A model generated the notes under the pieces. That model did no database searches. It was not told the origin of the DNA and saw only the letters and a program-made list of their open reading frames with translations. A stretch of 64,000 nt of DNA, taken from positions 186,001 to 250,000 of the forward strand of contig CATKHK010000024.1 of assembly GCA_949751835.1 (NCBI GenBank), given 5' to 3'. The DNA is from Blepharisma japonicum (Eukaryota; Ciliophora; Heterotrichea; Heterotrichida; Blepharismidae). The translations under genes and the position numbers were made by a program. How positions within the stretch are numbered: the first letter of the stretch is position 1; each line of letters starts with the position of its first letter. Below, one piece after another: positions 1-11,700 of the stretch.

Positions 1-939
1 TTCTTGAGCAATTTCATTTAGTCTTCTTTCTTCTCTTTTAAGCTCTTCTTCTAAATCTTCTTGCAGTGTTGCAAGTTTTTTCCTGTATCTTTCTTGAAGC
101 TCTTTTTGCTCATCAATTTGCTTAATAAGTTTTTTCTTTTCGGATTCCATTTTAATTTTGGCATTGTCAATTTCCACAGCTAATCTTCTTTTTTCATCCT
201 CTCTAAAAGCTTCAAGCTCGGTTTGAATTTTATTATTTTGTTTTGTTTTTTCATCTTCAACCATTTTAGCATTTTCTTCTTTAATTTCTCTTAATTTAGT
301 TTCAATTCTTTTTTCAATTTCTTTTCTCTCATTTTCTTCAGCTTCCGCTAGCTCTTTTTGCCATAACTCGACTTTCTTTTTAAGTTCCCTTTCAAACTGG
401 TCTTTACAATGCTTTATTTCTAGTTCTTTCTGCTTTTGCAGATCTTTGATTTGATTTTGCAGTTCATTTTCAAATCTTTCTTTATGGTGTATTTTCTGTT
501 CTTTTAAGTTTTTTTCTAATTGAGTTATGGCTAATAAAGGGTCTGTTGGTTTATCAAGCCCCACTGGACTTTTACTAATAGGTTTATTATTTACCGAGTT
601 TCCTGAATTTTTTGGTTTTGGCTCTTTATTACTGTTTTTGATTGAAGATCTGGCTTTTTCCTTTTCTTTTATAAATAATTCTTTATAATATTTGTCGCAT
701 GGATGCTCCCACACGCTTTCTCCACTTTCAAAGTTGAAAAAGTAAATTTCTCCGTCTTTTGTTTGGCATGGTTTTCATGGATCTGGAAGCGGTGCTTTTA
801 TTCCTTCTCTAGCAATATAAAGAAATTGCTCATCTTCAGGAAGTTTCATGCCTATCCATTGTGCATAATCTCTTACTTCTTCTTCAGTTGGCTCATAAGC
901 GTCATCTATTTCTTCTTCAAGAAGGATGCTGTCTGACAT
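1..939 (-). CDS. CEP164: CEP164-like WW-domain centriolar/basal-body protein (3' part outside window)
   Basis: CEP164 is a distal-appendage protein of centrioles and basal bodies that is needed for docking and ciliogenesis. The N-terminus matches the family: an acidic start, then AREGIKAPLPDPWKPC at about residues 43-58, then a WW domain (about 50-82) with IYFFNF and ending SVWEHPCDKYY. The first WW tryptophan (W55) is encoded by TGA at 775-777. From about residue 150 to the window edge the protein is a continuous K/E/Q-rich coiled coil, as in the family. The start is the ATG at 937-939, the first Met before the conserved block. The C-terminus is cut by the window edge. A heavily ciliated cell needs many basal bodies, so the role fits. 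The family call is strong. Confidence 0.85.
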
Positions 940-1184
940 TTAAATTTTAATTCAAACATTAGATAATTAACTATTTGGAAGAAATCTGAAATTTATCGGA
1001 TAAGAGACAAATTAATCTCATTTTATAAGTAACAAGTTTTGACTTTGATTAAGGCTCTCTAAAATCATATTTTATTAAGATTAAACTTTGAGTATTTACA
1101 AGTATTTTCGTTTTGATAATTTATTTTACGACTTCTTTCTTTTTCTTTTCTCAATGTAAACAATCTTTGGAACACTTTTCAAAT

Positions 1185-1402
1185 GTCATATGTATGCTCC
1201 TACACGCTTTCTCAATTTTTTAAACCTTACATTTTTTTTGTTGCATGATTTTAATTGTTCTGAAAACCTTATTTTAATGCCTTCCCAACAGTATAAAAAA
1301 ATTACTAATCTTCAGGAAATTTCATGCTGGCTATTCTGCGTATTCTCTCACTATTCCTAGATTGACTCCCATTCTTCGAAGTTGTTACAGATTATTTGAC
1401 AT
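1185..1402 (-). pseudogene. Decayed duplicate of the CEP164-like gene 5' end
   Basis: This stretch aligns along its length with the first ~243 nt of the neighbouring CEP164-like gene (about 697-939). Shared blocks include the complement of the WW region, the AREG region and the initiator ATG (1400-1402). Many substitutions and small indels close all long frames. The flanking DNA (940-1184 and 1403-1512) is AT-rich and shows no gene. It looks like a partial tandem duplication left to decay, and no upstream coding remainder is visible. Confidence 0.75.
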
Positions 1403-1512
1403 TTTGTTTAATCTAAAATGGATAAGCCCATAATGTATAATATTGAAAAAACATTTAAAAAATTCAATTAGCTATAAACAATATTATTTAATACTGATTT
1501 CCTTTTGACTAA

Positions 1513-2307
1513 TTATGGCTCTTCAGAGTCATATTCCATTTCAAACTCAAGTCCAACAATAGGCACATCTTCAATTTCGATGCCAGTTCTTTTTCTTTCT
1601 TCTGATCTGCACTCCTCAATGCTTTCGAGTAGCTTATCAAAAGGACTTGGCTTATAAATTTGCACCTTATCAAGTGAAATATCATCCGAATAAAGCCTTG
1701 CCCTAGTCCTTTTAGGGCTTATCATTTTGTCTTCATAGTCAATGCTCCGATTTAATTTTGATTTTCTTGAAGAAACCCTTTCATTTAAGTCCTGATCTTG
1801 TATTGAAATGCTATGAATTACTTTTGGCATAAATTCACGGCTTCTACTATCTTGCTGATGGACAACCCTATTTATATTTTTATCAATTCTTATGTTAGGA
1901 GTAGGTGTGAAATTTTCTGGGAGATCAATAGAACAGAATTTCTTAAGTTTTTCAATGGTTTTTGTCCTTTCTCTCATATTGCGTCTTCTTTTAAGCTTTT
2001 TTACAGCACTCGCATGGCTTTTCATGACCTGGACAACATCAAATCGAGAAAGAAAAGAGTGCATCCTCTCTTGCAAACTTTTAGATATGGGGTTTTCATT
2101 GTAATCATAATATTCAATGGCTTCAGTATATAGCTCTACTAATTCACATATAGATTTTGAAGTTAGGGCATGCTCAACTTCATACTCTTTTTCGAGTAGT
2201 TTCAATCCAAAGTCAGGTGCTAGTGCAGGTGAGCTAGTATTTATATTATGAACAGATCTAGGTGAATATTTTGGTTCTTCTGATATGCTTGCTAAACTTT
2301 CAGACAT
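1513..2307 (-). CDS. Hypothetical protein, 264 aa
   Basis: I do not recognise this protein. It is an uninterrupted 264-codon frame that starts at the ATG at 2307 and ends with TAA. Residues about 40-100 look helical and ordered, with VELYTEAIEYYDYNENP followed by a basic stretch KKLKRRRNMRERTKTIEKLKK (about 103-124). The second half is rich in Ser, Arg and Asp and looks disordered. The C-terminus is acidic and ends EMEYDSEEP. The helical part has the flavour of short alpha-helical ciliate proteins, but no domain can be named. There is no signal peptide or membrane segment. The codon use and regular composition support a real gene. Confidence 0.6.
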   Translation of the reverse strand: MSESLASISEEPKYSPRSVHNINTSSPALAPDFGLKLLEKEYEVEHALTSKSICELVELYTEAIEYYDYNENPISKSLQERMHSFLSRFDVVQVMKSHASAVKKLKRRRNMRERTKTIEKLKKFCSIDLPENFTPTPNIRIDKNINRVVHQQDSRSREFMPKVIHSISIQDQDLNERVSSRKSKLNRSIDYEDKMISPKRTRARLYSDDISLDKVQIYKPSPFDKLLESIEECRSEERKRTGIEIEDVPIVGLEFEMEYDSEEP

Positions 2308-2714
2308 GCTTTATTTTATATCCAAAGATTAATTTTAATCAAATTTCAAAAATTATGGTATGGTTTTCTAGGTGTAAATATTAAGACTTGTAAATTCGGT
2401 AGAAAATACTATGAAATAATCTATTTTATAATAATTTCAAGAGAAATGTCATAAATTTTGAATAGAATTTGAAATTGAAATGAGTAGTGAAATCCTTCTA
2501 GTTACTTCAAAAAATAACAAAAATGGTTAAATGTCCATTTATGATTTGATAATGATTCAATTTGAAAGCCATAGCTTTATAAATTTATCTTCTCTATTAA
2601 TTAATTTAATTTTCTAAATTTAAGAAAATTTTTTCATAAATTTAAACATATATGCTAAATGATTATATTAATTTCCTTATTTATAGAGAAATAATAGTAT
2701 AAATTTTTAGCTAT
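2308..2714. other. AT-rich intergenic gap
   Basis: About 400 bases lie between the 5' end of the 264-aa gene and the 3' end of the giant HECT gene. The stretch is strongly AT-rich. I see no coding frame, RNA gene or repeat. It presumably holds the promoter of the 264-aa gene and the HECT gene terminator. Confidence 0.5.
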
Positions 2715-5700
2715 TTAATCTTCGTCTTCCCATCCTGTTCCCGCAGTTCCATCAAGATCGATAGCGGTGCAATGGGTTACTGAATAAAGAAGCCTCTGCC
2801 TCATCACTTCTTTACTGGTATATCTAGGCAAATCTATAGTAAAGAAGCAGGTATGAGTTTGAGGAAGGTATTTATCCACTGGTCCAGAAGGATTGAAGTT
2901 TGCAATTTTTAGATGTCGCCAATCCCGACCGAATGGCAGTCTAGATCTTCCCCATATAAACTTAATCAGCAATGAGCGCTCCTTTGGTGTCATTTCCCTG
3001 ACGACTTCCCAGAAATACCTAATGTGAGCATCATTTTCTGTTGATCCATCGTAATCAGTATTTCCTTTCAGAAGATCAACATCTACATCAGGAGCTCCAC
3101 AAATCAACGTTTGAACTTGCTTCCAGCTAAATAAGTTCAATATGTCCATAGGAACAACAGCACTTATCCCTTTTCTGATCATATTATAAGCTTCGGGGTT
3201 TTCATTTAGTCTGAACTTTTCTACTAATTGAGCATATTCTTTTGCGTTGTCAAATGTGACTGGAATTTCACTTCCCCCTTCACACAATTCTGCATCTTTT
3301 CCACCGGAGTCTTTTGTTGTAAATTTAATATCATATGTTTCTGAGAAATTTTCCCTGGTCATTCCATTTTCTTCTAAATTTCTCAGAATTTCTAGTATTT
3401 GAACTGTACAAAGATCGGTTGCTCGCAAATCTTTGATGTTAACTGGGTCCCAAAGCAGCCGCTTCCAGAACAGAGGAGAAAGAGATAGATTGAGGTTGTT
3501 TTGTGTTCTAATAGCAGCACCCATCATTTTCCCTAAAAATAGATAAAGTTCATAGTCAATCTTTTGAGTGGCATTTGGATTGACGATCCAGCAATCTCTG
3601 TTTTCTCCCATATCGTTGATTTGGTTTGGAATTGGAACAAAAAGCTTTAAAAATGATGATTGAAGCTCATCAGCCATATTACTGATTGCTTCATTATAAG
3701 GGCCTCCTGCATCAGAAGCTGCTTCACCTCTGTAAGAAACTCTAAAGACTCTTTCTGCATTTCTGAAGTCTCGATTTCCTTTAGTGATCAATCCTCTGTA
3801 CACTTGTCCGAAAATAGAAAACTGCCCATTTACATCGACATCTTTTCTATGCCTGTGCCTCATTGCTTTTGGTCTATCAACTGTGATTTCTGTCCTTACA
3901 TCTGAATTAGTTTTTCCTAGGCAGTCTTTTAAAAGTGTATTTTTCAATATAAAGAAAATATAATTTCTTGACCCCATGAAAACCCTTTGTAGTTCGTTCA
4001 TGCTTTCATAACTTTCAATATGAAGATTGAATAAATACAGCGAGTTTTCTATTCTTTTATTAAAGTCCAAAATAATCTGATAAAGTTGCCTAATTTCGTC
4101 GACACTTAGTTTTTCTAGTTCAGGATAATAGATCAGTTCAGCTTCAGTTGGGGTTAAATCATCATTGGTGAGCTTAAGAATATCTTTTCCTTTCATTTGA
4201 GAAAACTCATCGAGGTAAATGACAAGTTGGTCTACTGCTCCACATTTGAAAAGATGGGAATACTTAGGTTTGTAGACTTCGAACCATTCCTTTTTGGATT
4301 CCTCATTCATGAAGCTGAGCACAGATTTGATGACATCTGGGTGTCTTCCTTTGAATTCTGGGACAACTTTGATCTTATAACCATATTCTTGAGTTTCTCT
4401 GTCCTCATCAATTTTCATGAGATCCAGACCAGAAGGAAGATTTGGACTTTGTGAGAGAGTTATTGACTGCGAAGATGTGGTCAGAATTGCAGCGAAGGTG
4501 TAGTTTTCACCCTCATTTAGAGGTTGGAGGTTCGGGTCAGAAAATACAACTTCTCCATTAAGATAGAATTGTACTTGTAATAAATCCATGTTAACATATA
4601 CTCCGATTGTGCTTCCTTCTCCAAATTCTTTAGCTTGATTAGTGCTTTGGTTCTTTACCCTTCCATCAGAATAATAGCATACCTGCTTTGGATCTTCTAT
4701 ATCTTTCGAGGCCTTGCTGCTGCTACTGAAAATTCCTAGACCAATTTGTCCTCCAGATTTTATTTGAGCTTCTACATAATATTGCCCATAAGTGATGGAT
4801 GTGTCTGAATAATAAATCCCAGTAGTATCGCTTGTGCTTGTCAAAGTCAAACTATCAGAGCTTTTTATTGCATTTTCTGCAACATGTTCCCATTTTGGTT
4901 TTGCTAAAAATCCGTTATTCACAGGGAACCATAAATAAACAGTGTCTTTATTTGCTTGCAATTTTCTTTCATTTAAAACTGATGACAATGAGCTTATTTT
5001 TTCTACGGATTTTATAGTAACAATTTGATTTGAACCTCCAAAGGAAATGCAAGGGATTACTTCAGCAGCTATCCCAGTAAACTTGTGGACTTCAACTTGG
5101 TTTAATAAGAAAGTAAGTTCTTTTTTATTCATATCAATAAGCAAAGATACTATATCTCCAGTTTTATATGCTCTTCCATCAACACTTGAGCCATTTGTTA
5201 TGTACTCTCCAGAACATTTCCAGCTTCAAACAGGTGTAGAACAATCTGTTCCTATTGCTACAGCTAAATTGGGGTTTTCCCCAGCTTTATATATGCCAAT
5301 GTAGAGATAGGTGCTATCACTCGAGTTTTCAATGGAAAAGTCTATCTTCACGACATTTGAAGAATATGTTTCACTCCATATTGCATTTCCCCAATTAGAG
5401 GCATTTGTTCTTGTTATTGTCATGTTTTCATTTGACAAAGAGATATCAGGACCTATTCCAGTGCTTGACCATTTTGCTATATTAGTTGCACTTCTCATCA
5501 TTGTGCTTTCAACAGGTATTAGTCCCTCTTCATCATATGAAAAATAGGCATTATCCCTTGAGTCTGCTTTTGTTTCTGGTGCAAACTCAATATTAAGTAA
5601 GCTCGCGCCTGGAATTTCAATTTTTTCTTTTGATGTAATTCTCTTATAAGGATGCGAAGACTCGAAATATTTCTCAATTTTTGATGAGCTTTCTTTATTA

Positions 5701-8700
5701 AAGATTCCAAACAAAAAGGAGTCGAGGTAGTCATCTTTTTCGCTTAGCCCTCTCATATCTGATAGCAATTCGCAAAAATCAGTAAACCATGGGTCATCTA
5801 TATTGATCTTGTACTGATTTCTTGCTTGAGCTAATAACAAAATCAATGATTGGAGGAGCGCATTGCTAGATTTTTTTGATAAATTAGCTTTGTAAAGTGT
5901 GCTGGCTTCCTGCAAGAGAATATCGAGAATTGAATTTAATGTTCGATGCTGCTGACCTCTGAATATTTTTCTCAAGATATCAAGCGATTTTGATTTTTTG
6001 TCCTGAGTTGTTGAAGACAGTGCAAATAAGAATAATACTTGTATGAACCTAGGAGACAAGATGGCTTCTAAGCCTCCGCTTAAGTCAGCTTGGTTTGCGA
6101 TTTTTTCAATGAGCCACAACGAAGAATCAGGAGACACATGCCCTTCATCTCCAGATTGAGTAGCACCAATAGGAGTCACTGTGAACTTGTATCCCCAATA
6201 GTGAACAGAGCCATCTGTATGGAACCAAGTATAAACTGTATCTCCACTCACTTCAAGTGTTTTCCATGAGCTTTCTCCTTGACCTGAATAGTTCGCAAGT
6301 TCTCCTTGTCGTCCGCTGTTTTCATAAAATCTTAACGGATCACAACCGCTTTCTGTGTGGCATTGAGGGTCGAATTCAATTCTAAGCATTCTCGCGCCAG
6401 GGATAGTAATGATATCATCAATATCTAAATTATCCTCATATGGATGGCTGCTTTCATACTCAAGAACTTTCAATGCCCCGCTAGATGTAGAAATTGTGCA
6501 CTGGATTAATTTTAGGATTGCTTCTTTGATACTATTTTCTTTAAAGGTGATCAATTTAGGGTTCTCAATTAATGAATTAAAAGAATCACTAAGCGAATCT
6601 AGGTCATCACCTAAAAAGTCTATGATTTTACCAATACTTTCTCTTTCTGACAAATTAACCAAAGTGTCAGCAGAGATTTTCAGCATGCTTAAGAAGAGTT
6701 GCTTTGATGCTTGCTGCATTCTGCTTTCTTCAGCTTCATATAAATGTCCGAATATTTCCATCAACGATAAATCATCTAGCTTCTTTTCCTCTTCTTTGAC
6801 TTTGGCCTTTTCTTCTTCATCAAAACGATCAACAAGACCGAAGTTTGAATTAGATGATATTGAGGATACAACACTGAATGGGAATACAAAACAATCAAGC
6901 AAACTATGCTGCTCTTTAATGCCGACTAAGATATAGTGGCCTTTCTCATTCCTGGGAGCAATGTTTAAGCATTTTCCTTCTTTATCTGATATAAGCCTAA
7001 ACCCTCTTGGCACTTTCACAGAGTATGGAGAGCTTGTCTTGATAAATGCAACTTCTTTTATGTTGCCCTCTTTAGGGGCAAGTGGTCCCATTCTGACAAA
7101 AATAGGGAGCGATCGATCATTTTCTGTAGAAATTGACAAGTCTCCAATATTTTCATAGTTTTTAGGATTTTCACCGATAGAAAATCCATTGCATACGTTG
7201 CCTTCAGAGACATTTTCCTTTTTAAATGCAATTATTTTTCTATTTGGAATAACATAGTCAATTACTTCCCCGTTTTCATAGACTGGAATTAATGAAAAGT
7301 CTTTAGGAACATCTGCCAACTTCTCAAATACTTTTACTTGAATTATGCAGTGATGGGACATTGATAGAGATTGACTGTCCATTGTATCTTTATCGAAATG
7401 ATCAAAGGCGTAATCTATTGCAGATGAGAGGTTATGGCTGTTGCTTAATGCTTCGATTACTTGCTCGTCTGAATATCCAAGCAGCTTCAATCTTAGTCTA
7501 TCACTTGATTCTTCTTTGATGCGAATTTGGACATAATTCTCTCCTCCTTCTAGTGACTGAGGCCTTGGGTATTTGTTGTTAAAGTTTCCATCATGCTTAC
7601 CATCATAAACTTCTAAGGACAATAAAGTCGCAGATTTCCCATTTTCTAAGAAAACTCCATAATTTCCTACTCTCAGGCCATTAAATACAGAGGTTTCTGT
7701 CAATTCTATAGGCTGAGAATCAGCATTAAAGCTAAATGATACCTCTCCTGTAGATTTTGCAACAACTTTTACTTCTAGTTGCTGAGACAAGTCAACTTCG
7801 CTTACCATAGCTCCATTTACTATTAAACAAGGGAATCCAGGCGCTGTGGTGACTGCGATTTCCATATTTCCTAGTTTCAGCCCATAGTAGATTTCTCCAT
7901 CGTATGGAATTCCTTCAAGAGCTGCCAAGATGGTTATTGTTCCGCTGAGAGATTCAAGGTCATGAAAAATGCTAGAGTTTACTGTAGAAATCATTTCTTT
8001 TCTTTGTTGGGAGTTCTGGGGATTAAATATAACAAATTGGTGCATGTTGTTTTGGTAAAGTTCTGCCGTTCCCGGAATATCCTTAGTTTTTACAACAGCT
8101 GGACACAATTTATAAAGCAAAGAAACCGCTTTCTGTTCTTTCACTGGCTCTTGATACGATAAAACACCTTCCATATCTTTAATTCCTAGCTCAAAGCATT
8201 TGACAATTCTTACTGCAGGAATTTCTAATGACATTATCATCATAGCATTGACTTGATCTTCTTCCTTTCATTTTGCCATTATTTCTCTTGCTTCTTGATC
8301 ACTCATTTGTTGCTTTTCTTCTTCTGGAGCTGTGATTTTTCTGAGCTTTCTTGCGATTTCATCAACCAAGATATCATATGATTTTTTGGAAATAGGCTTG
8401 GCCAGTTTGCTTTTCCTAATAATTAAGCTCATCATATCTTCTATTTCACTTTCCTTTCTTGAGTCTTTTTTCTCATAAATGTCAATGATGCATACAAGTG
8501 CCATGGCATCAAGCTTGTAATATAAGGTTCTTAAGCAGACGATTTTGTTTGGATCAGCTTTTATTACTCCTTGGTGCGTATTTTGCAGGGTTCTCCAAAA
8601 GTTCAAGATGTACTCTCCTAGCCTTTCTTTATCTTCAACAGTGAGATATTTATATGAGGACTCTTGAACGTGTGGCTCTATTGATTCAACGTTTAAGAGA

Positions 8701-11700
8701 CTTTCTACAATTTGTGAGTCTTCTATAACGGAATACACATGGGCTTTTTGCTCTTCAATTTTCTTTATCACGCCTCTAGCTATGCTGCTGCCTTTTAGTT
8801 TGACATAGCTAAGCTCTAACGGAACTGAATCAAGTGAGTCATATTTCTTTGAGGATTTTGCCAATAAATAAAGGGTGCCAACTTGTCCGAGCTCAAGTGG
8901 AATTCCAGCTTTTAAATTGTTTTGAGTTTCCTGCAAGCTACTTGCCATGTAATCTAGCACAAGAATTCTCCATCTTTCGACAGCCATCAAAGCTAGCAGC
9001 ATACTTTCCGCCTCATATCCCCATCTCCTGAGTATTTTTTGGGACTCTCTTTGTCCATACCAATAATTGGTTTTTCCAAGCTTGCTGAACAAAAGTGAAA
9101 TAATGTCAGGATTTTTGTCTAAATCAATCCTTAATTTTGCAATCCTTTCCCAAGTCTTGACCAAGGTTTGTGGAGAATGCTGAGTAGGAATGATTTTAGA
9201 TAATATTCTCAGCCCTACCAAAATAATATTTTCTGATCCACTTAGGAATGCAAGCTTAAGGATTTCTTCGATATATTCTTCTTTAGCAAGAACTTTTGGT
9301 ATACATTGAGATCCAAAGCAACTGTAAAGTGTCCATAGTAATGAAGCAATATAATCTGATTGCCCTTTTTTCCCTTTGAGTATCTCTTCACAAGACTCTG
9401 GCAAGTCATCATACATTTTGAAAGCATTTTCAAGCTCTTCAAAGTATTTTATGAATTTTTCTTGGTTTTGGTTTTTCAAAATTACATGCAACGCAACATA
9501 TAAATCGAGATTTCCAGATTCATTTTTAAATTCATTAGGAATGTCTTCTGGCATCTGAGATTTATCAAGAATCCCAGGAATGTCGGATTGACTAAACAAG
9601 TTTAAAAGTTTAGCAGAAGCGCATTCGTCATTTCCTTTAATTAAGCTCATGATAATATTTTGAACTCTGCTTATGTTGCTTAAATCATAATCTCTCGAAG
9701 CTTCATAATAGTCTTCAGGCAATGTTTTCCAAAGCAGAGAATTTTCGATATAATCTTGGACTTCTAAAGTAAAGTCGCCAGCTAAATTCCTAAGGACTCT
9801 TAAGTACCTGAAGAAGTCGAACTCACCTTTATAGTTTTTGTTTTCTTCAAAACTTTCTATTGTATTGGCAATGGACTCGTCAATAAATCGTATATCATCT
9901 TTGCATAGCACCCCTTTCATTGCAGGGTCAGCTTTTTCTACAAATTCATTAATAATATCTCGAAGCATGAATTCTTCATATTGATCAGTTTCTAATCGAA
10001 ATCGTCTGATCCATTCAACCATAGGGTTCTTTTGGTAACTTTTTGGAACCAGCATTTGTCCAATCCAAGGAGACCCAGAGCTTAATTTTTGAATTTCAAG
10101 AGGATTTAAATCAGGCTTTCTTAAAGAGTCGTCCCATTTTAGTTCCATAAACAGCACCCTGATAAAGAGATCTTGAACAAGGATTTGTTTAGATTCGTTA
10201 TTTTCTACTAGTGATCCTACAATTGAGTACATCAAAAGTTTAAAGAGCGCCCATGAGCTTTTACTTAATTTTTCTCTCAATTTCTCTCGTTTCTGTTTTT
10301 CATCAAGTTTTTCGCTTTCGAGAATTTCGTCATATGGTGAGAATTTAGGCGAATTAAGGTCAGGAAGTTCTGTTAAATAGCTTCCATTTGGCGAAACAAC
10401 TTCACGTTTAATAAGTACATGTCTAGGTTCTCCATTTACAAAGAACTCTCCAACTGCATCTTCATAATCATCGATTAAAATTTCGGAATACATGAAATCA
10501 ACGATTGGCTGCACATCTTCTCCACCTCTATCATAAACCAAATATAAGTTTGGTCCTCCTTCTCGTTTCTCAAGTAGCAATTTAGCGGATCCTTCCGGAA
10601 TATTCGGTTCTTCAAGTATGGCGAACCGTGTAATACATTTTGAGATTTGGAATTGTCTATTAATGACTTCTTCACCTAAATGGCCTTTAGCCCAGCTTAA
10701 TAAAATATCAACAGTCGAAGCAAACTGCAGCTCAAGGATCATGTGCCCATCTACTCCTTTTAATGGACTGCTCATACCTTCTAAAACACATAAATAGTGG
10801 CTATATGAACTAATAGTCCAAGGTCTTGATCTTGATTTCACCAGCTCTTTCTGAAGTAGCCCAAATATTTGATAGAACGATTTTTGAACTACAAGCAAAA
10901 GTGTAGGGTCAACCCCTTCTAAGCCGCTCCAATAGTGCTTTTTTATTCCTTTTTCTCTTAAGGAATCCCCAAAAGATCTAATGAGATAAGTTTCTTGCTT
11001 TCCTGAATAATTTACTAAATTGGCCAAACACAAGTATCCTAATGTCCTAGCAATAGCTCTGGTTCTTCTTTTATCAATAGCATCAATAAGTTTATCAAGT
11101 GAGCAATGAGACTCGAGGAAATTATTAACGAGCTCTGATACTTTTAAGAACTCTTTTAGGTCTTCGTTTTCAGACTCATGAGCTTTAGAAGAAATATGAA
11201 GTAGATTTTTTAGTGTCGATGCAGTATTAACTGCTTCCTGTACTGTTTTCCACTTGCTGCCTTCTTTCAACTTATTTGAATCGTTAGTTTGGACCTTTAC
11301 AACGTTTGAAAGTAAATTTATCATCACTTTATTTATCCCTAGTTCATTTAATGACATTTTGTACTCAGTTCCCAGCAAAAGAGCACATCTTTTTACAATA
11401 TCAGCACAGATATCTTTATAAGAAATATCAGGGTTTCCTTTGTCCATTATTTCTTGCTTATGTTTTTGGGCCCAGCCTCTGATTAAGTTGCTTTGTTTCA
11501 CTATGAATTTGATTGTTTCGCCAATATCGTGAGGGTTTTGAAACAATCTGTGAATTGTATCAGATATCTCAAAGAACGCAGCATAAACTGCAAAAATAGC
11601 TCTTTCAGCCATGTCCATGTCTGAGCCTCCTACATTTGATGCGGGTCCAGAAACCCCAGAAAGTTTCTTTATTTCATTCCATGCTGTGATAATCAAGTCT

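Noticed and set aside
703-936. Plus-strand frame opposite the CEP164-like gene
   Set aside because: It is antisense to a clearly conserved WW-domain coding region; low-complexity Phe/Ser/Trp composition is typical of such shadows.
6409-6936. 175-codon plus-strand frame within the HECT gene
   Set aside because: Antisense to the UBA/CUB-like coding region; Ser/Leu-rich with no domain.
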